Made by a program: the position numbers and the translations under genes. Shown piece after piece: positions 50,775 to 64,000 of a stretch of DNA of 64,000 bases; the first letter of the stretch is position 1, and each line of letters begins with the position of its first letter. A model generated the notes under the pieces. It saw only the letters and a list, made by a program, of their open reading frames with translations, had not been told where the DNA came from and made no database searches. This DNA comes from Mycteria americana (Eukaryota; Chordata; Aves; Ciconiiformes; Ciconiidae): NCBI RefSeq assembly GCF_035582795.1, contig NC_134373.1, forward strand, positions 39,402,501 to 39,466,500, read 5' to 3'.

Positions 50775-53700
50775 AATCAAGAAATTGAAGAGCTGGGAAA
50801 AGAAATAACAGGACTGTAGATAAACTGTTGCAGAAGAATAAGGATGATACCGCCATGAATATCTCAAAAGTGAGTGTGGGAAAGGCTGGGGCAATGGGCT
50901 GGTGATTTTGAGAAGCAAGGTGCAAATAGGGAGCTGAGGGATTTGGAGGCAGGTGGGCTGGAAGAAATGGGGTGGGCAAGATGAATTTGCTGTAGCTGCG
51001 TGGAGCTGTAGACCCTGGCTGGAGGAAGGGTTGTGCTCCTGGTCTGTAGCATTGGTGCTTTGCTGGCAGCCTGGGAAAAAGCTCCTCATCCATTCTGTGG
51101 TTTAGCTGAAAGCTATGCAATGAACGTCCAGGTAGGTGTGGACTTCTACATATAGTGGTTTATAGAAAATCTTTAGTTGCACTGGATTTGGCTGAAACTC
51201 CTAATCCTCCAGTCTTGTGGGTCGTATGATTTTTCTGGTGATCTAAACAAGAGAGACATCCTAGTATACGCTGAGCACATTATGTGCCCATGCACCACCA
51301 GTTCCTTAAAAACTGCCCTTGTCTTCCAAGAATCTCTTTTTTTTAATTTATTTATTTTGTGTAAATTCTTTCATGGTTTTATGGCAGATGAGCCTGATCA
51401 CATGAAAGTTTACCTTTAAAATACTTCCCATTTATCACGCAGTTTCTTTACCTAGAAAATCCCAACGCAGCCACTGCTAATGTTTGATAAGATTTGTACC
51501 TGGTAGATTCTAAATTACATTAATGCATAAAGCTGGTGATGCCAGGCTCCCTATTGTTACAGTTATTAAAGCTGTAACTGAAATGATATCTTTCATATTG
51601 ATCTTCAGCTAGCAGCTCTTATCCAGAAGCTTTGTTTCACATTAAAGACACTAATGATTGTCTCCACAAAATGAGCAGCTTAATAGTTAGAAAAAGTTAA
51701 ATGGAAAAAAAAAAAAAACTTTGATAGCCACCTTTGATAGCTCTTCATTCCAACATCTCTCATAGCCGCAAAGTGCAAGCCAAGCATTAATAGACCTTTT
51801 AATAAAATGACTTAAAAGAAATCAATGGGATTTCTCACAAAGCCTAATTTCCAGCAAGATATATTATTTAAATGTTTGTATTCCTTCTGAATAGCTCATG
51901 TCCTCCCATAGCTGCCAGAGTTTTTCCTGGAATTTCTCAGGGTATCTTCCTGGGGTCTTCACTTTTTGTTTTCAGGGGTCCGGTTTTGATTTATTACCTT
52001 ATTGATAATTTTTTTAAAAATGGAGAAAATGTAAGTCCTGTACTCCTCTACGGCTGGTACAACGTCCTGTAGACATAGAGACAGCAGCAAAGTGTTTATT
52101 TGTGGGGCAGAGGGGCAGCCTAGTTACTAAGAACCTTTTCGAGCAGTCACAGGTACTTTGGTTCCTTCATGGACTATAAGAAATCTTTCTCTTTCCTTAC
52201 CTTCAGGGGGAAATGGTATATCCTACCAGTACAGCTCGCCAGCTGCAATTGTGGTAGATGCATCTGCAAGACAGGAGGCTTTGACTTAGGCTGGAGTTCG
52301 TGGGTGAAGAGAATATTATTGCACTTGCTTTTTTTTTCCTGGGACTTTTGGGTAGGTTTTCTGTTAGTTTTTAATTTGTTTGGTTGGTTTAGGGTGAGGA
52401 GCAGCTGCTGGATTTCTTTTTGTATTTAACTAGATTCCCCCCCTCCCCGTTTTTGGCTATGGCAGACAGAATGCAACATAGGTGTTTTCCATGAGATCAT
52501 ATAGTATAAGCAGAGAAATACACGTGACATTTTTATGTTCTCTGAGCTCATTTATTGTACTTGGCATGTGATATTTATCTATTTAAAGACTGATATCAAA
52601 GGGAAGGACTTAGGGTTTTTTGATGACCAGCAGCAAACCCACAAATTGTTCTAGTTGGGACAACCAGGTCGTATTTATTATTTTACATAAACAGAGCTAT
52701 AGTATGCTGGCAAAGTAGAATATAAGGTATCAAATGAATTTGCACTACTATAAACTGTAGTTCAACAGAGGCAGTACCCTACGTGCTCACTGTGGGATGG
52801 CTTTTCCCTGATAAGCTCTAGTCAATCCACAGTAGCAATTAAGTCAAATACTTCATACATTAAACGCTCATATAAGAAATCATGGGGGTGAAAAGAGAGA
52901 TGGAAAGGAAAGAGAATCATGTCGAGGAAAAAAACCCGCATAAAATAACCACAGAGAAGAGTGGACTATGCAGAGGCGCGCAGCTACAAAACATTTCCCT
53001 CTTCTCGCAATATCACGTGGGTATTCAGCCCTTATTTCTGCTGCGTTTTTCCCAGGCTCCAGTGGAAGAGCCTGGTTTAAGCTAATGCAGGGACATGTTT
53101 TGGCCGCTTATTATTTATTACAATTTTAGTTCCAGGTTTCAAAAACAATTAGGGAAACTGCTTAATAGGAAAATGACTCTAATTACTTGTTAATTGAGGT
53201 TATCTGCTTCACATTATTCAAAATGTAAATTGTGTTGACACTTGTACCCAGATATGATTACTTAATAAACAGACTGAAGATGCATTGTGAATGCACGGAC
53301 CCCAAAAAAGAGGCATTTTATTTTTCAACTCTGGTTTGCTTCTCTGAAAGATGTTAAAAAAATATATATAATTTACATTAAGCTCAGTTATAGCATGTTA
53401 GTTCAAAAATATAAATTATGTGCTTCAAATAGTGAAAAGATGAAGTACTGAAATTTAAAAGTGAAAGGGTTTATTAAGCTTATATATAATATGTTCAGGT
53501 AAGGTTTACGCACAATAAGAAACAGGGTTGCATAAAGTATGGTGTTACCTCCTGAATAAATAATTTAGCTGATAAATCAAGTATTTGGATCCAAATAAAA
53601 CACCAGTGTTAATATTTGTCATATTAATATTTACTCTTGTGTTTGGTTTGGGGGATCTACAAAAAGAGGAGGAGTGCTATTTTTTGAAAAATAAACATTT

Positions 53701-53793
53701 GGGGATGAGAGAGACAGGGTTCTGAAGAAGCTTATATTTTCTAGAACAAGGTAATTCTATAGTGTGAGAATAAAAACAAAGTATGCCCTTTTC

Positions 53794-53825
53794 CTTATAC
53801 ATTAGTGTGCTTATACATTAGTGTA
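53794..53825. repeat. Two-copy tandem duplication, period 16
   Basis: CTTATACATTAGTGTG at 53,794-53,809 is followed directly by CTTATACATTAGTGTA at 53,810-53,825, differing only at the last base. Confidence 0.9.
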
Positions 53826-56800
53826 CTTTTTTGCAGAAATATACAATCCCTATTTTTTAAAAAGTCTTAGGCCATGAGTTAGGTTTCGTAATAACCGAAT
53901 GACTAATGACATATAAGACCATGATTCTATATGATGGAAATCTGTGTGTTTGCCGGCCACGTCAGTGGGGGTAGGATCAACCATTTTAAAGTATTGGGTT
54001 TGGGGGGTTTATTTTTTTTTTTTTTTCCAAATGTAGGTTGCAAACATCATAATTTCCTTAGTAAAACAAAAACATTTATTACAGAAAAAAATCAATAAGA
54101 AAAGATGAAAGGTAACATTTTTATTCTAAAGACATAACTAGTGAACTTATTGAGAAGAGAGAGATTTCGTGTGTGTTTTACCTTGAATTTTCCCTGTTTG
54201 AAATGAGAGAAAGGCCTCGGTTCAGATAGAGAAGCTATGATTTCAGCCTTGGAGTCCGTTTCTGTGTCTTAGACTCGGGACTATCAATTGCTAAGGCATT
54301 TTTGGAAATGTGAACCTCCACAAGCCCTGGTGGTCAGGCAAGGAAAAGGGGAAGGCAGGAGAATGGGGGGGAGTGGAAAAAAGTTAATGTTTCAGATAAA
54401 AGGGGGCTGATTGCACATTTCACGGGATTATTTATTCCTTAATATGCAAGCCTTCCACCTTGAATTTTTTTGACTTGTATTTTCCTCAGCTGAATACCTT
54501 TTTAAAGCATTTTCTATACAAATACTCTTACTCTCTTCTACCTCAGATTTTGCCAAGAAATGAGGGAAAGTTGCAAAGCCCACAAGGATGGAAGTTTTAG
54601 AGCTGTGTTTGTGCCCATTAATTTTCTCTTCTATGATATTTTCCCATTTTCACTCTGTTTGACATTGAGCCTGAGCTTTGTTCCTGACTTGTAGCCTATG
54701 GCAGTGGAACGGGGAGATGAGACATCACGGCGATGTAGAGCACACATAAAAAGAGAAGATGTGTAAAAACTGAAATGACATGGCAGCTGAAGCAGCTTGT
54801 TGCTCAGCTTGGTTGCATGTTTGAGTGGAGAAAGCGAGGTAAATTGTGATATGTAAGAGAATAACACTCGACAGGGTGTATGGTTGTAAGGTATATGGAT
54901 GCTCAATCATGTGGTGAGGCAGAAGGCTAAAGGACAAGCGCCTTCAGTATCCGCACAGTCTGTAGATGTCCGTGTGACCTACAAAACAGAGGGTGTTAGG
55001 CTCAGAAAAATATCACTTACAAAGCATATGCAAGCAATTTTAAGAAAAGAAAAGTCCATCTATACCATTTGACTACCTCTTAATCTTTCAGTAATTATTA
55101 AAAGAATAAAGTTTAGGGAAAAAATTCAGCATCACGCGCTTCTGTGTGCATTTGTACCATAAATAGATGAATGCTCACAGTAGTGTATACGCAAACAACC
55201 ATTTCCACTTCCCACTGGTTATACTTAAGCACCTATTAGAGTTACAAGTTAGCCTTTGTGCTAATTTTTCTGAACATTTACAACCACCCCTATTTCTGTG
55301 CCTGAATGGGTTTGTGTAATAGATCTGACGATCTTGAAATCTGGAGCAGGGTTTTTTAGGTCAGTTGCCATTTACAGCATTTTGGATATTCGAGGTGGGA
55401 AGAGAACGGCCCTTTGTATACTGACATCAGAACATTTTAAGATTTTTATTCAGAGCATTGTTTACATTTTGTTCCTTCTAGAGCCACATAGAAAATAGTT
55501 TGCAAATTAGTTTCTATGGCAATGTGTAATAAATTACTGAAGAAATTATGATTTCGGGGGATTTATCTTCCATTGTGCTCCATTTTAACACATGCACACA
55601 TGCTTAAACCTGCAAGAAGATATAAGCAGATATTTTAAAAAGCAGCATGATGCAGTATGCCAGCTTGCCTCTACCTTTTTGCATGTATGTGCACCTGTAC
55701 AAATGAGACAAATTATCCCATTTTTTTGATTTGGCGGCTTTCCTTACAGATCAATAGATGGTCGTGTAAAATGCAGTGCGCTGCAAAATCAACTTCATTG
55801 TTTTAGCACGTGGAAATTGTAGATTCCAGGTAGTTTCGTTCTTTCTATAAGACAACGTGCCACGCATTCACCATTTTATATATCTATAGTCACCGAATCT
55901 AGGTAGTGACACACTGAGATATATTGACTAATTGACCGGGGTTTGTAATGGCACCCGTTATAGAGATAGACAGGCCCTTTAGCCGGTGAAAAGCAGCCAA
56001 ATGCTAAACAGTGAATAAAATCTTCCCAGAATAAACTTCACCCAGGTATTGCATCGCTGAGGGGAATCCTGCAAGCACTGCAGTGCCGGACCAAGCTGAT
56101 GCTTTTGGGGATCAAAAACTCTGTCCTGGAGTTTTCCAAATTCTTTAAGTTCTGAACTCTGTGCACAGGAATAATGTCTAGAATCTTGTTTTGTCTCTTC
56201 ATTTTTATCTTTTAATCTCTGTTTTAAGAGCTTAATGCCAGCACTTTTACAGGCATCCTGTTGAGGTGATACAGCTGTTAATAGTGATGCAGGAAAGACA
56301 GGAACAGTCAATAAATATTTGTGGGGTTTTGTTTGTTTGTTTTAAAATCAGGCATGATTTGCCTACAAGAAAGTGATGAAGAACTTTCCACACTATTAAT
56401 GACTAATCTTGTGCTGAATGACATCTACTGGTGATGCTAATTTTAGAAAAATCAGCAAAATTTGGCAAAATTTTAGGAAATGTAAATAAATGTCATGCTA
56501 GAGCCTTAAAGAATTTTCTGAGGTCGTCCTTGCCTGTTGATTTCAATCTTAAATAAATATTGGGTTGTCATGGAAATTACAAAAGGTTCAAAAAGGGCAA
56601 TCATGGTGCCGATACTCGAAAAGGGAAAATGGCATGACCTGGAAAATTTTATAGGAAGATTAACCTAACAGAGTATTGGGTTAACTAATGGAAAAATTGT
56701 TGCAGGCTTTAATTAAAAAAAAAAAAATTAGGAATATCATTGATGTCAATCATCATAACTGAAGAAAAAACAAATTAAAAAAACCCCAACAAAACAGCAT

Positions 56801-59800
56801 TATTTTTTGACGGAAGTCTCGTTCCATCCGAAAAAGGCAGCCATGTTGTGAAGTGTAGTGAAAGTTTGTAAGTCACTCGACTTAATAGTATGTGACATTC
56901 TGATTAAATATTAGCTATGTGCTGTATCAGTGAAGCACATGTTAAATGGATTAAGCACTGATTAATTTACACATTTCGGAAAGTAGTCCCTAGGGAATCA
57001 TCATCAACTGGGTGAATTTTTAGAGTTCTTCTCCAGGGACTAGTACTAAGCTTGACACTAATCACTCTTTTTATCCACGATATGAAAGTAAATAGAACAG
57101 TTCTAATAACATTTTAAAATAAAGCAAAGATTGATGGACTGGCAAATAGGTCCGGGTAAAGGCACTTGTGGAGAGTGATCTGGATTGCTTAATGGCTGAA
57201 AGTGCATTTTAATTTATCCAAATTTATGTATATATGGGAAACACAGGCCATGCTCTTCCCAGAACTAGGAACTGTATTCTGAGATTTTACTGCGAAACAT
57301 AGCTCCTATGGGTGTTTCAGTGTCAAAAGGTTTGAGCTGACCCTTGTGTGTGATAACAAAGTAAGACAGCAAATGTTCCTTTCTGTCAGTGGCACTGAGG
57401 AAAAGGAAACTAGAATAGAGATACTAAAATAATGAAGATTATACAAGGAAGAGGGGGGAAAAAGAAGTATTGGAGATTAGGAAAATTATCTTGCCAATGA
57501 AGGACCTACAGACCTCAGCACGTTAAAATTATCCGAAAGAAATTGAAAGGCAATGGATTTTCTACTTGCCTACATTAATGGACAACATTGGGCACTAAAT
57601 GGTTCTTTAATGTAGCAGAAAAAAGCAATACAAGATGAAAAGTCTGGAAGTTGGAACCCCCCCCCAAAATAAAATGAGAGTTACAGTACGTTTTGCAAAA
57701 ACTAGTGGGAAACTATCAAGAGAATTGGTAAATTCATCATTTTTTCATGCCTTCAAATAAGAAATGGATCCCTTCCAGGGAGATATCAAACAGAAATTTC
57801 CTAGGCTAAGTCCAGCGCAGTTTGGATGAAATATTTATACAAACATTTCTATGAACAGTGCCATCTTGATTCCTCATCCGTGTCAAGGGGCGGAGAAGCA
57901 AAGAGATCCAGTGGCAGGTGCTATTTGAAAGCCTTCATTGGACTGGGGATGAAAGAGGAAGAAACCCAGCACATCAGTGATAAATCAAAGCCTTTTTCCC
58001 TCCGTTACCTGATGTGTGTTTGCGACTTTGCTGACAGTGTGGCATATATGTATGTACAGCGTGGTATATATGCGCTGAAATATATACTCAAAGGTCTGTT
58101 TTCATGTACCACTAAAGCTCCTAATAACATTTGGCTCATTTGTTTTCTTGAGGTGCCTTTTTTAAAAAAAATAATTTTTCCATTTTAAATATTTAATTTT
58201 TAATTTATTTTTGTTTTTTAATAAGGTCAACGACTTCTCTGGCAGTGCACCCAGAGTAAGTACTGCCTTTATATAGTGCCCACGCTTTGGATGGCAGTGG
58301 ACGATTCTTGTTTTGTTTTGTTGAGGGTTTTCTATTCTATATAAGGTGGGTGACTTCTCAGCATGGAGTGAGGAAAATCAAATCACGGGCAATTTCCAGT
58401 CTGTCTAGATGCTTCAGAAGTTTCAAACAGGATAATTCCATTTCTTCTTTTCTTTATCTGCTGTATTAGCATTATGTGGTTTGCTGACAGTGTAATGCCA
58501 CAAGAATAAAACCAGGAGCTTCAGTGTGCTTGGATCAGAAATATGCACTTCCCTCTCCTACACATTCTCTTCAGTACATGGCCCGATTTGTGGAGTGAGC
58601 CCAAAAGGGAGTGTCGTATTATTTGACATGTTTCTTTGTCTATGAAGGGCAAATAATGAAATAATACTTAAGCAATATGGACAACAGCATTTTGCAATTG
58701 TAGTTCTTACTTTGCCAAGACACAAATGGATGACACTTTTTCTTTTTTTTTTCTTTTTCTTTTTAACCAGTGTGGCAAAGAATCAAATCAAGAACCCTGA
58801 AGCCCAATAGAAATTTCAAGAGCTAATTTTGGTATTTAAAAAAGCCCCAACAATCTGACCTTAGCATTATAGTACTTTTACTGTGTCGACAGATTTTGGC
58901 AAAACTACTAGGATAATAATTTTGTGTGATATGAAGGCACATTGTGAGTGGAGAATCCCAGAGCCGGGTAACAGTATCAGCAATCACTGCTGTCCTACCT
59001 GGTTTGCTGCAAGGCTGTGATTAAATAGAAAACCGTGAAATCTCAAAGGAAGAGTGAAGAAAAGTTAAGCTTTTAAGTATTTTCATTCTTTTCCTAGCAG
59101 AATATCGTGATGTCAAATAGAATAGGAAGGAGTCATCCTGCTAACTGACCTTTGCAAAATCACTCATTTGCTTAAAAAGCTACTTGAAGGAGATCAGTTA
59201 TTATACTGATTACCCTATTTCTTTCATGGTAGTGTTTATAATGACACCTGGGAAAATCTGTTTGAAAATTTCACTTCATTCTTTCTTCTGCTGCATATGC
59301 ACTTTGGTCCTCTGAACAAGCCTAATAAGCTATACTGATTTTTTTTTTTTTTTTTAAGACATTGCAGGTTGTGATGATATGAGAGACTAATATGAGCCAA
59401 CAGGGGTGGGAAGAAAAGCATTCACAAGCTTACTCAGGTTATTAGTGCAAAAGGAAGGGGGGGGGCAGGTGGCAAGTTAGATGGCCATCTAGATATTATC
59501 AATCTGACAGGTATCCAAGTGGTTCTGTATTACAGTCTCTAATTTTGACCTCTGAATAGGTTTTAATAAGATTTAGCTATGAGGTTTTCAGCCGTGACCT
59601 GTGTTAGAAGATGTTCCTTCAGATCACATTAAATATGCACTTTGTGAAAATTCCTGTACTGACAAAACCAAAGGACTTTCCATTATAAAAGCCAATGTTT
59701 TACCTCTGCGTAGCCTGGAATCAGCAACCTAAAAGTTAGAAAGGAGGTAGTCTTAGTGGTTTGGTTTTGTTTTTTTTTTTCCCCTTCACATTAAAGAAGC

Positions 59801-61409
59801 TGAACTAAGCTTGGAAGTCAGAGCAACATAGTTTTTATTCAGGTTCCTTGATTTTTGTCACTGGACATTCATAACAACTTTTTTGGCTGGTGTTCCTTAT
59901 AAATCTAATTTCATTCTGGAGCCAGGACTTTTTCGGCACTGCTCCTGTGAAACTTGGACACAACGATTTGACAATATGTCCAGACCAAAACCGATCAAGT
60001 AGTCACACATGACTGATTCGGCGGAGCATGCTCAAAGACAAGACTGATGTCTCTGCTCAGCAAACAGTTCTCTAGGGTAGGGACAACGCGCTCAAATCCA
60101 GTCACCCCAGAGTAAACACTAAGTTAGACACAGCTTAAATGTGCCTTCGAGCACAGCTTCCACTGCTGACTAGATGAGAGCCCCAAGCCAGGCTGCAGAT
60201 CCAGCCATGCCGTAGCTTTTCTATCTCTTTTCAGCCTGCTAGCAAGCATCCGTAATCGTTAGAGCAGTATCGGGGTGCACTCAGCAAGGGGAAGAGAAAG
60301 GAGAAAAACACTTGTTAGAATAATTTTGTGAATATGTTTCATAGGTATTTTGCAACTCACTTTATTAATTTTCCATGAGTGTTTGTAAGTGTGATAGTTT
60401 GTTTGCCAGAGCGTTGGCAGAAAGGAGAAGTCCTGGAAGACTCCATTGGAAATATTCTCTGCTGCAGAGATCTCTCTTATTTTCCTCTCCCTCCTTTTCT
60501 CAAAAGTATTAGTTATCTAATCAAAGAGTAGAAACTATAGAATGTAACTTTTCCAATGACTTTCATACAGTGTATGAAGGACAGCTAAAGAACTATGAAT
60601 GGCCTGTAAAAATACATATGCACACATATGCACATATAATTTTATTGCACATATAAAGTTGTTGAAATAATTTCAAGTAAAATGTTATTAAAATATATTC
60701 TTTTGGAATAGTTAACAAAAATATTAATAATAATTTTATTACTTTGAATAAGCTACTTAAATTATGTGTTGGTTTGCTGTTAATCAAACTATATTTGGGA
60801 AGAAAATTATATTTTAATTTTAACATTACTGCTTTGTCTTAAAATATTTGCAATAAGGTTGGCTTTTGGACTCAAAAAAAACAGACGGAAGCTTTTCTTC
60901 TCCACTAATTTTTATAAAAAGAGTGCCTTGTTGCCAGGTAGGGTTTTCTCAGTTATTATTTCAAAGGGCAATGACACGAATTAAAATGAATCTTTTATTA
61001 AAATGACTTTTTTAGTATCTACCTTCACTGGTGCCGTTGTTCACCATGGAATATTTGATGCAGTATATATGGAATGTGCATTGAGGGTAAACAGTTTTAG
61101 ACAGGTCTGGATTTGGTTCACACTGGTTTTGGTATGATCTGCCTTTGACTTTTATACACTGTGGCCACCGAGTGACGTGCGGTGCCCAAGGTAGTTTTAA
61201 GCTAAGCTGGGTCTCCGAAGCAGGCTACCCTGGTCAGCAGTATAAAGTAGGCTGTGCTCTGCTTCATGTGGCCGCGGCTACGCTGCTCTGCTGCTTGAGC
61301 CAGTTTGTTTCAAGGTAGCCCGGGTAGCCCTCCACTGCCATTGACAACGTAGAGCATATTCTTACACAAGAATCTTTGCGATTTCCTCGTATCATTCCAT
61401 TTCGTATTT

Positions 61410-61421
61410 CCCCCCCCCCCC
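61410..61421. repeat. Homopolymer C12
   Basis: This is a run of 12 C followed 9 bases later by CCCCC. It gives a G-run capable of quadruplex-like folding on the minus strand. Confidence 0.75.
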
Positions 61422-64000
61422 AGTATATTCCCCCCGTTTTTGTACTTCTGGCACATATATGTCCACAGGTGTTATTAAGTGTAGGGTAGCATGTGGTGTC
61501 CATGCTTCAGTGCTACCGCAGAGGAAGGACTTCCTACAGGAAAAAAATGATCACTTTCAGTATTTTGCAGGCTGCCCATCTAAGCCCATCATTGCCTGGC
61601 ATCTACACACTAAGGGCAAGGATCCAGCGAACTTGTGAGTGGGCACCATGCCATCTGAACAGATGGGCATGGAAGTAGGCAGCCAGTAGACCATGTATGT
61701 GCATCAACTGTGGGTGTTGAGGGCAAGATTCCCAGTGGAGAATGTCCAAACAGCTGTCTGGCCTGAGCCAACATGCCTACGACCAAGCAAAAGTGCCATC
61801 CCTAAATCCTGCTGAGTTGGATTAACCTTCAAAAATAAAAATTGCTTCTGCAGTAGCATAAGGTGAGTTTTTGGCTTGTTTAAATCCGAGAGAAAGAATT
61901 AGGTAGGCAAGATAAAGAGATGCACTAACGTACAGTCCACTAGAAAGGCCTGAGCACTTGTCTAGGAATATGAATAGTATTTTATACAAGGGTATTTATA
62001 TGGTGTACAGTAACTGATGACTTGCAGGAGTGTGCAGTTAATTATGCTCTTTCTGTTACGACGGTCCTTTCAGGAGAGACTGAGCTTTTGAGTACATTTT
62101 GAATGTAGTGTACATGCTGGATGTGATTTTGTAAAGACAATTCTTTTGGATTTTTTTGCACATTTACTTACTAATTTTTAACGATTTTTTTTTTTAACTT
62201 TCCCCTCTCCCTGAGAATACTAGTCTGGGGTGCAATTTCAGGTGAGAGTTGCTGACACAGTTTGCTGTCATAGCTGAGTGTCACATTCATTGTCTTTATT
62301 TTTCTAAGATCCAAAGGGGACGTGAAAAGATAATCTATCATTACTTTCTGTCTGTATTAACTTTGATTTTTACCTTTTACAGACATAACATCAAAGAACA
62401 CATTTTTGCAGACATAGATGTCAAAGAACACTGAAATACTGGTGTCTACTGCATTTTTGTTCCTGTTGGTTTTACTCCTTATTTCCTCTACCATTGGTGC
62501 ACTGCTCATCTGTAATTTTACCAAAGCACCTGCAGTAGTTAAGATTAATATATTCTAATATTGTGGTGAACCAAAAGTAACAACTGCATTATGAATAGAA
62601 AAATCTGAATAGGAAACTTATGAAAAGATTTTATTTCGTAATACATATTTTTATGTATGGCTAGATGAATACTGTCACAGTGTGCGCATTGCTGTATTTT
62701 GTTACATATTACAGGCTGTAACAAAAAAGGCTAGTACAAATATATAAAAAGCCTCACTTCAAATGTTCTTTTCTTGAATCAATGAGTATTGTATTTAATA
62801 CAATTAAAGCATATTGAAGCTTTGAGCCCAGGTTCCAGTTTGATCTCCAGTTGGAAATCCCGAGGATTAGAGGCAACACAGCTGTTGGTCCCTTTGTGAT
62901 AGTTTGATCCCCAGGTACGCGAATCCGAGCGACCTGCAGTCAAATTTAGTGCTACCTTAGGATTTCTCAAACTTCTATGGGTGGTAAGAACCTTTTGTGG
63001 CCGTCTCCTCTTCTACGTACGGTTTTGGCAGTTCTCCTACTCCTGAAAAGGCTAAAAATGAAGCCAACTACATCAGCTGGGACTCCCTCAAAGCAAGGAT
63101 CAGTTGGACAAATTTCAAAGTCCATTTGAGTAGCTAGAGAGGAACAAAAGGGCTCCTACTCTAGGGAAAAACTGCTCCTGGGAAACAGCAAGCCGTTAAT
63201 GGAGAAAAGCACTTAGTGCCTGATGTAGGCTTATCCTTGGAGTTAAAATATTAGCCCAAACTGGAGACCCCAAATTTGGAGCACCCCTCCAACCATTTTG
63301 GGAGACAAGGTGACACAGTTTCAAACAGACCGTGCTTCGTAATCAAGCTCATGATTATTTACTCTCCGATCGCAGAGAATCAGTTCATCTTAACACTGGC
63401 TGAAATTTAAACTAGAATCTGAATAATTATTTTGCTCTTTTTTCATGAATGAAGCGGCTCAATAAATCGAGATACTGCCGCAGTACAAGCACTGCGGTGC
63501 TTGTCTACAGCAAGTTCTGAAGCCAGGGAGCACGCCCACATGATTAAATTGCCTTGATATAAAATACCTACCTTCACAGGCTCGAATGTGAAGGAGGACC
63601 CTCGCACTGTGGGAAAGGTCTATAGGATTTTGATTTATAAGGGAGCAAGAGGTCAAGGGAAGTAAAACTATTATCATTATTTTCACAGGCTCTGGAGATC
63701 TGAACTGAATATAGAGGGCAGTGTGCTCAAAGGGAGACATGCAGGGGGAATGCAACACAATCCTGCTTTCTATTTTTTTTTTCCCCCCACTGACTTCAGT
63801 CTGCAGATTCTGCTGAGAGTATGTCATATGTAACAAACTCAAGCCTGTAAGGACTGTGAAGTGGTTTTCTTATTAAATGATGCATAGAGAGATTATCTGG
63901 TCTGTAGCCAGCACACAAAAGCTCCATCCATGCAAGTTCCTATTCCCGAGCAAAGCATCTGGTCACCTGCGTAGTAACGAGTTTTCGGGGGCCTGGGGAC

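Larger units (their letters stand above)
38980..64000 (+). other. ARHGAP15: ARHGAP15 intron after first coding exon (continues past window)
   Basis: Twenty-five kilobases follow the donor gtaagt. I searched by eye for the next human-like exon (a block like RHRRNHSQHILKDV leading to the PH domain) and did not find it; ARHGAP15 introns are very long in human. The intron holds tandem duplications at 43,536-43,579, 47,541-47,590, 48,332-48,375 and 53,794-53,825, homopolymer runs, and several stretches dense in homeodomain/TALE motifs (near 40.3-40.6, 42.8-42.95, 45.0-45.26, 45.9-46.1 and 51.5-51.8 kb) that look like conserved non-coding elements. No second gene was recognised on either strand. 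Confidence 0.7.

Noticed and set aside
53911..53945. Possible CR1 tail (ATGATTCTATATGATGG)
   Set aside because: Only the octamer-like end is present. No upstream CR1 3' sequence precedes it.
57826..58188. 120-codon plus-strand ORF considered as the next ARHGAP15 exon
   Set aside because: The translation does not resemble the ARHGAP15 segment before the PH domain and lacks a convincing acceptor in frame.

Overview
The window is vertebrate, almost certainly bird, nuclear DNA: AT-rich, intron-dominated and sparse in coding sequence. Two repeats support a bird source. One is a CR1 LINE 3' end with the avian-type ATTCTRTG-like terminus (about 37.3-37.5 kb). The other is a complete solo LTR of the avian ERV-L-like 'TGTCCTGGTTTCAGCTG...' type with a 5-bp target duplication (12,977-13,540). 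An LTR of this type is commoner in Neoaves than in landfowl, but that species hint is from memory.

Two protein-coding genes are recognisable, both on the + strand and in the same order as on human chromosome 2q22. The left end (1-6,297) holds the 3' part of KYNU (kynureninase): its last three coding exons at 920-1005, 4374-4604 and 6145-6297, with intact frame and consensus splice sites. At 38,800-38,979 lies the first coding exon of ARHGAP15 (Rac-directed RhoGAP), with ATG at 38,815. The remaining 25 kb to the window end is its next intron; I could not find the following exon.

The 32-kb interval between them (6,298-38,799) has no gene I can name. It holds the solo LTR, the CR1 fragment, a CpG-rich block near 20.9-21.35 kb followed by CCAAT-like, TATA-like and splice-donor sequences (a candidate ARHGAP15 promoter and non-coding exon 1), several exon-like open segments of unknown status, and short palindromes and tandem duplications. 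The ARHGAP15 intron contains AT-rich stretches dense in homeodomain/TALE-type motifs that look like conserved non-coding enhancers. That is inference and needs alignment.

KYNU acts in cytosolic tryptophan catabolism and ARHGAP15 in Rac1 down-regulation in blood cells. They are neighbours by synteny; nothing here suggests a functional link. I saw no tRNA, rRNA, CRISPR array or prokaryotic-type gene. No clearly new biological system is evident. The best leads are the candidate promoter and the in-frame exon-like pair at 17,090-17,221 and 19,119-19,208.
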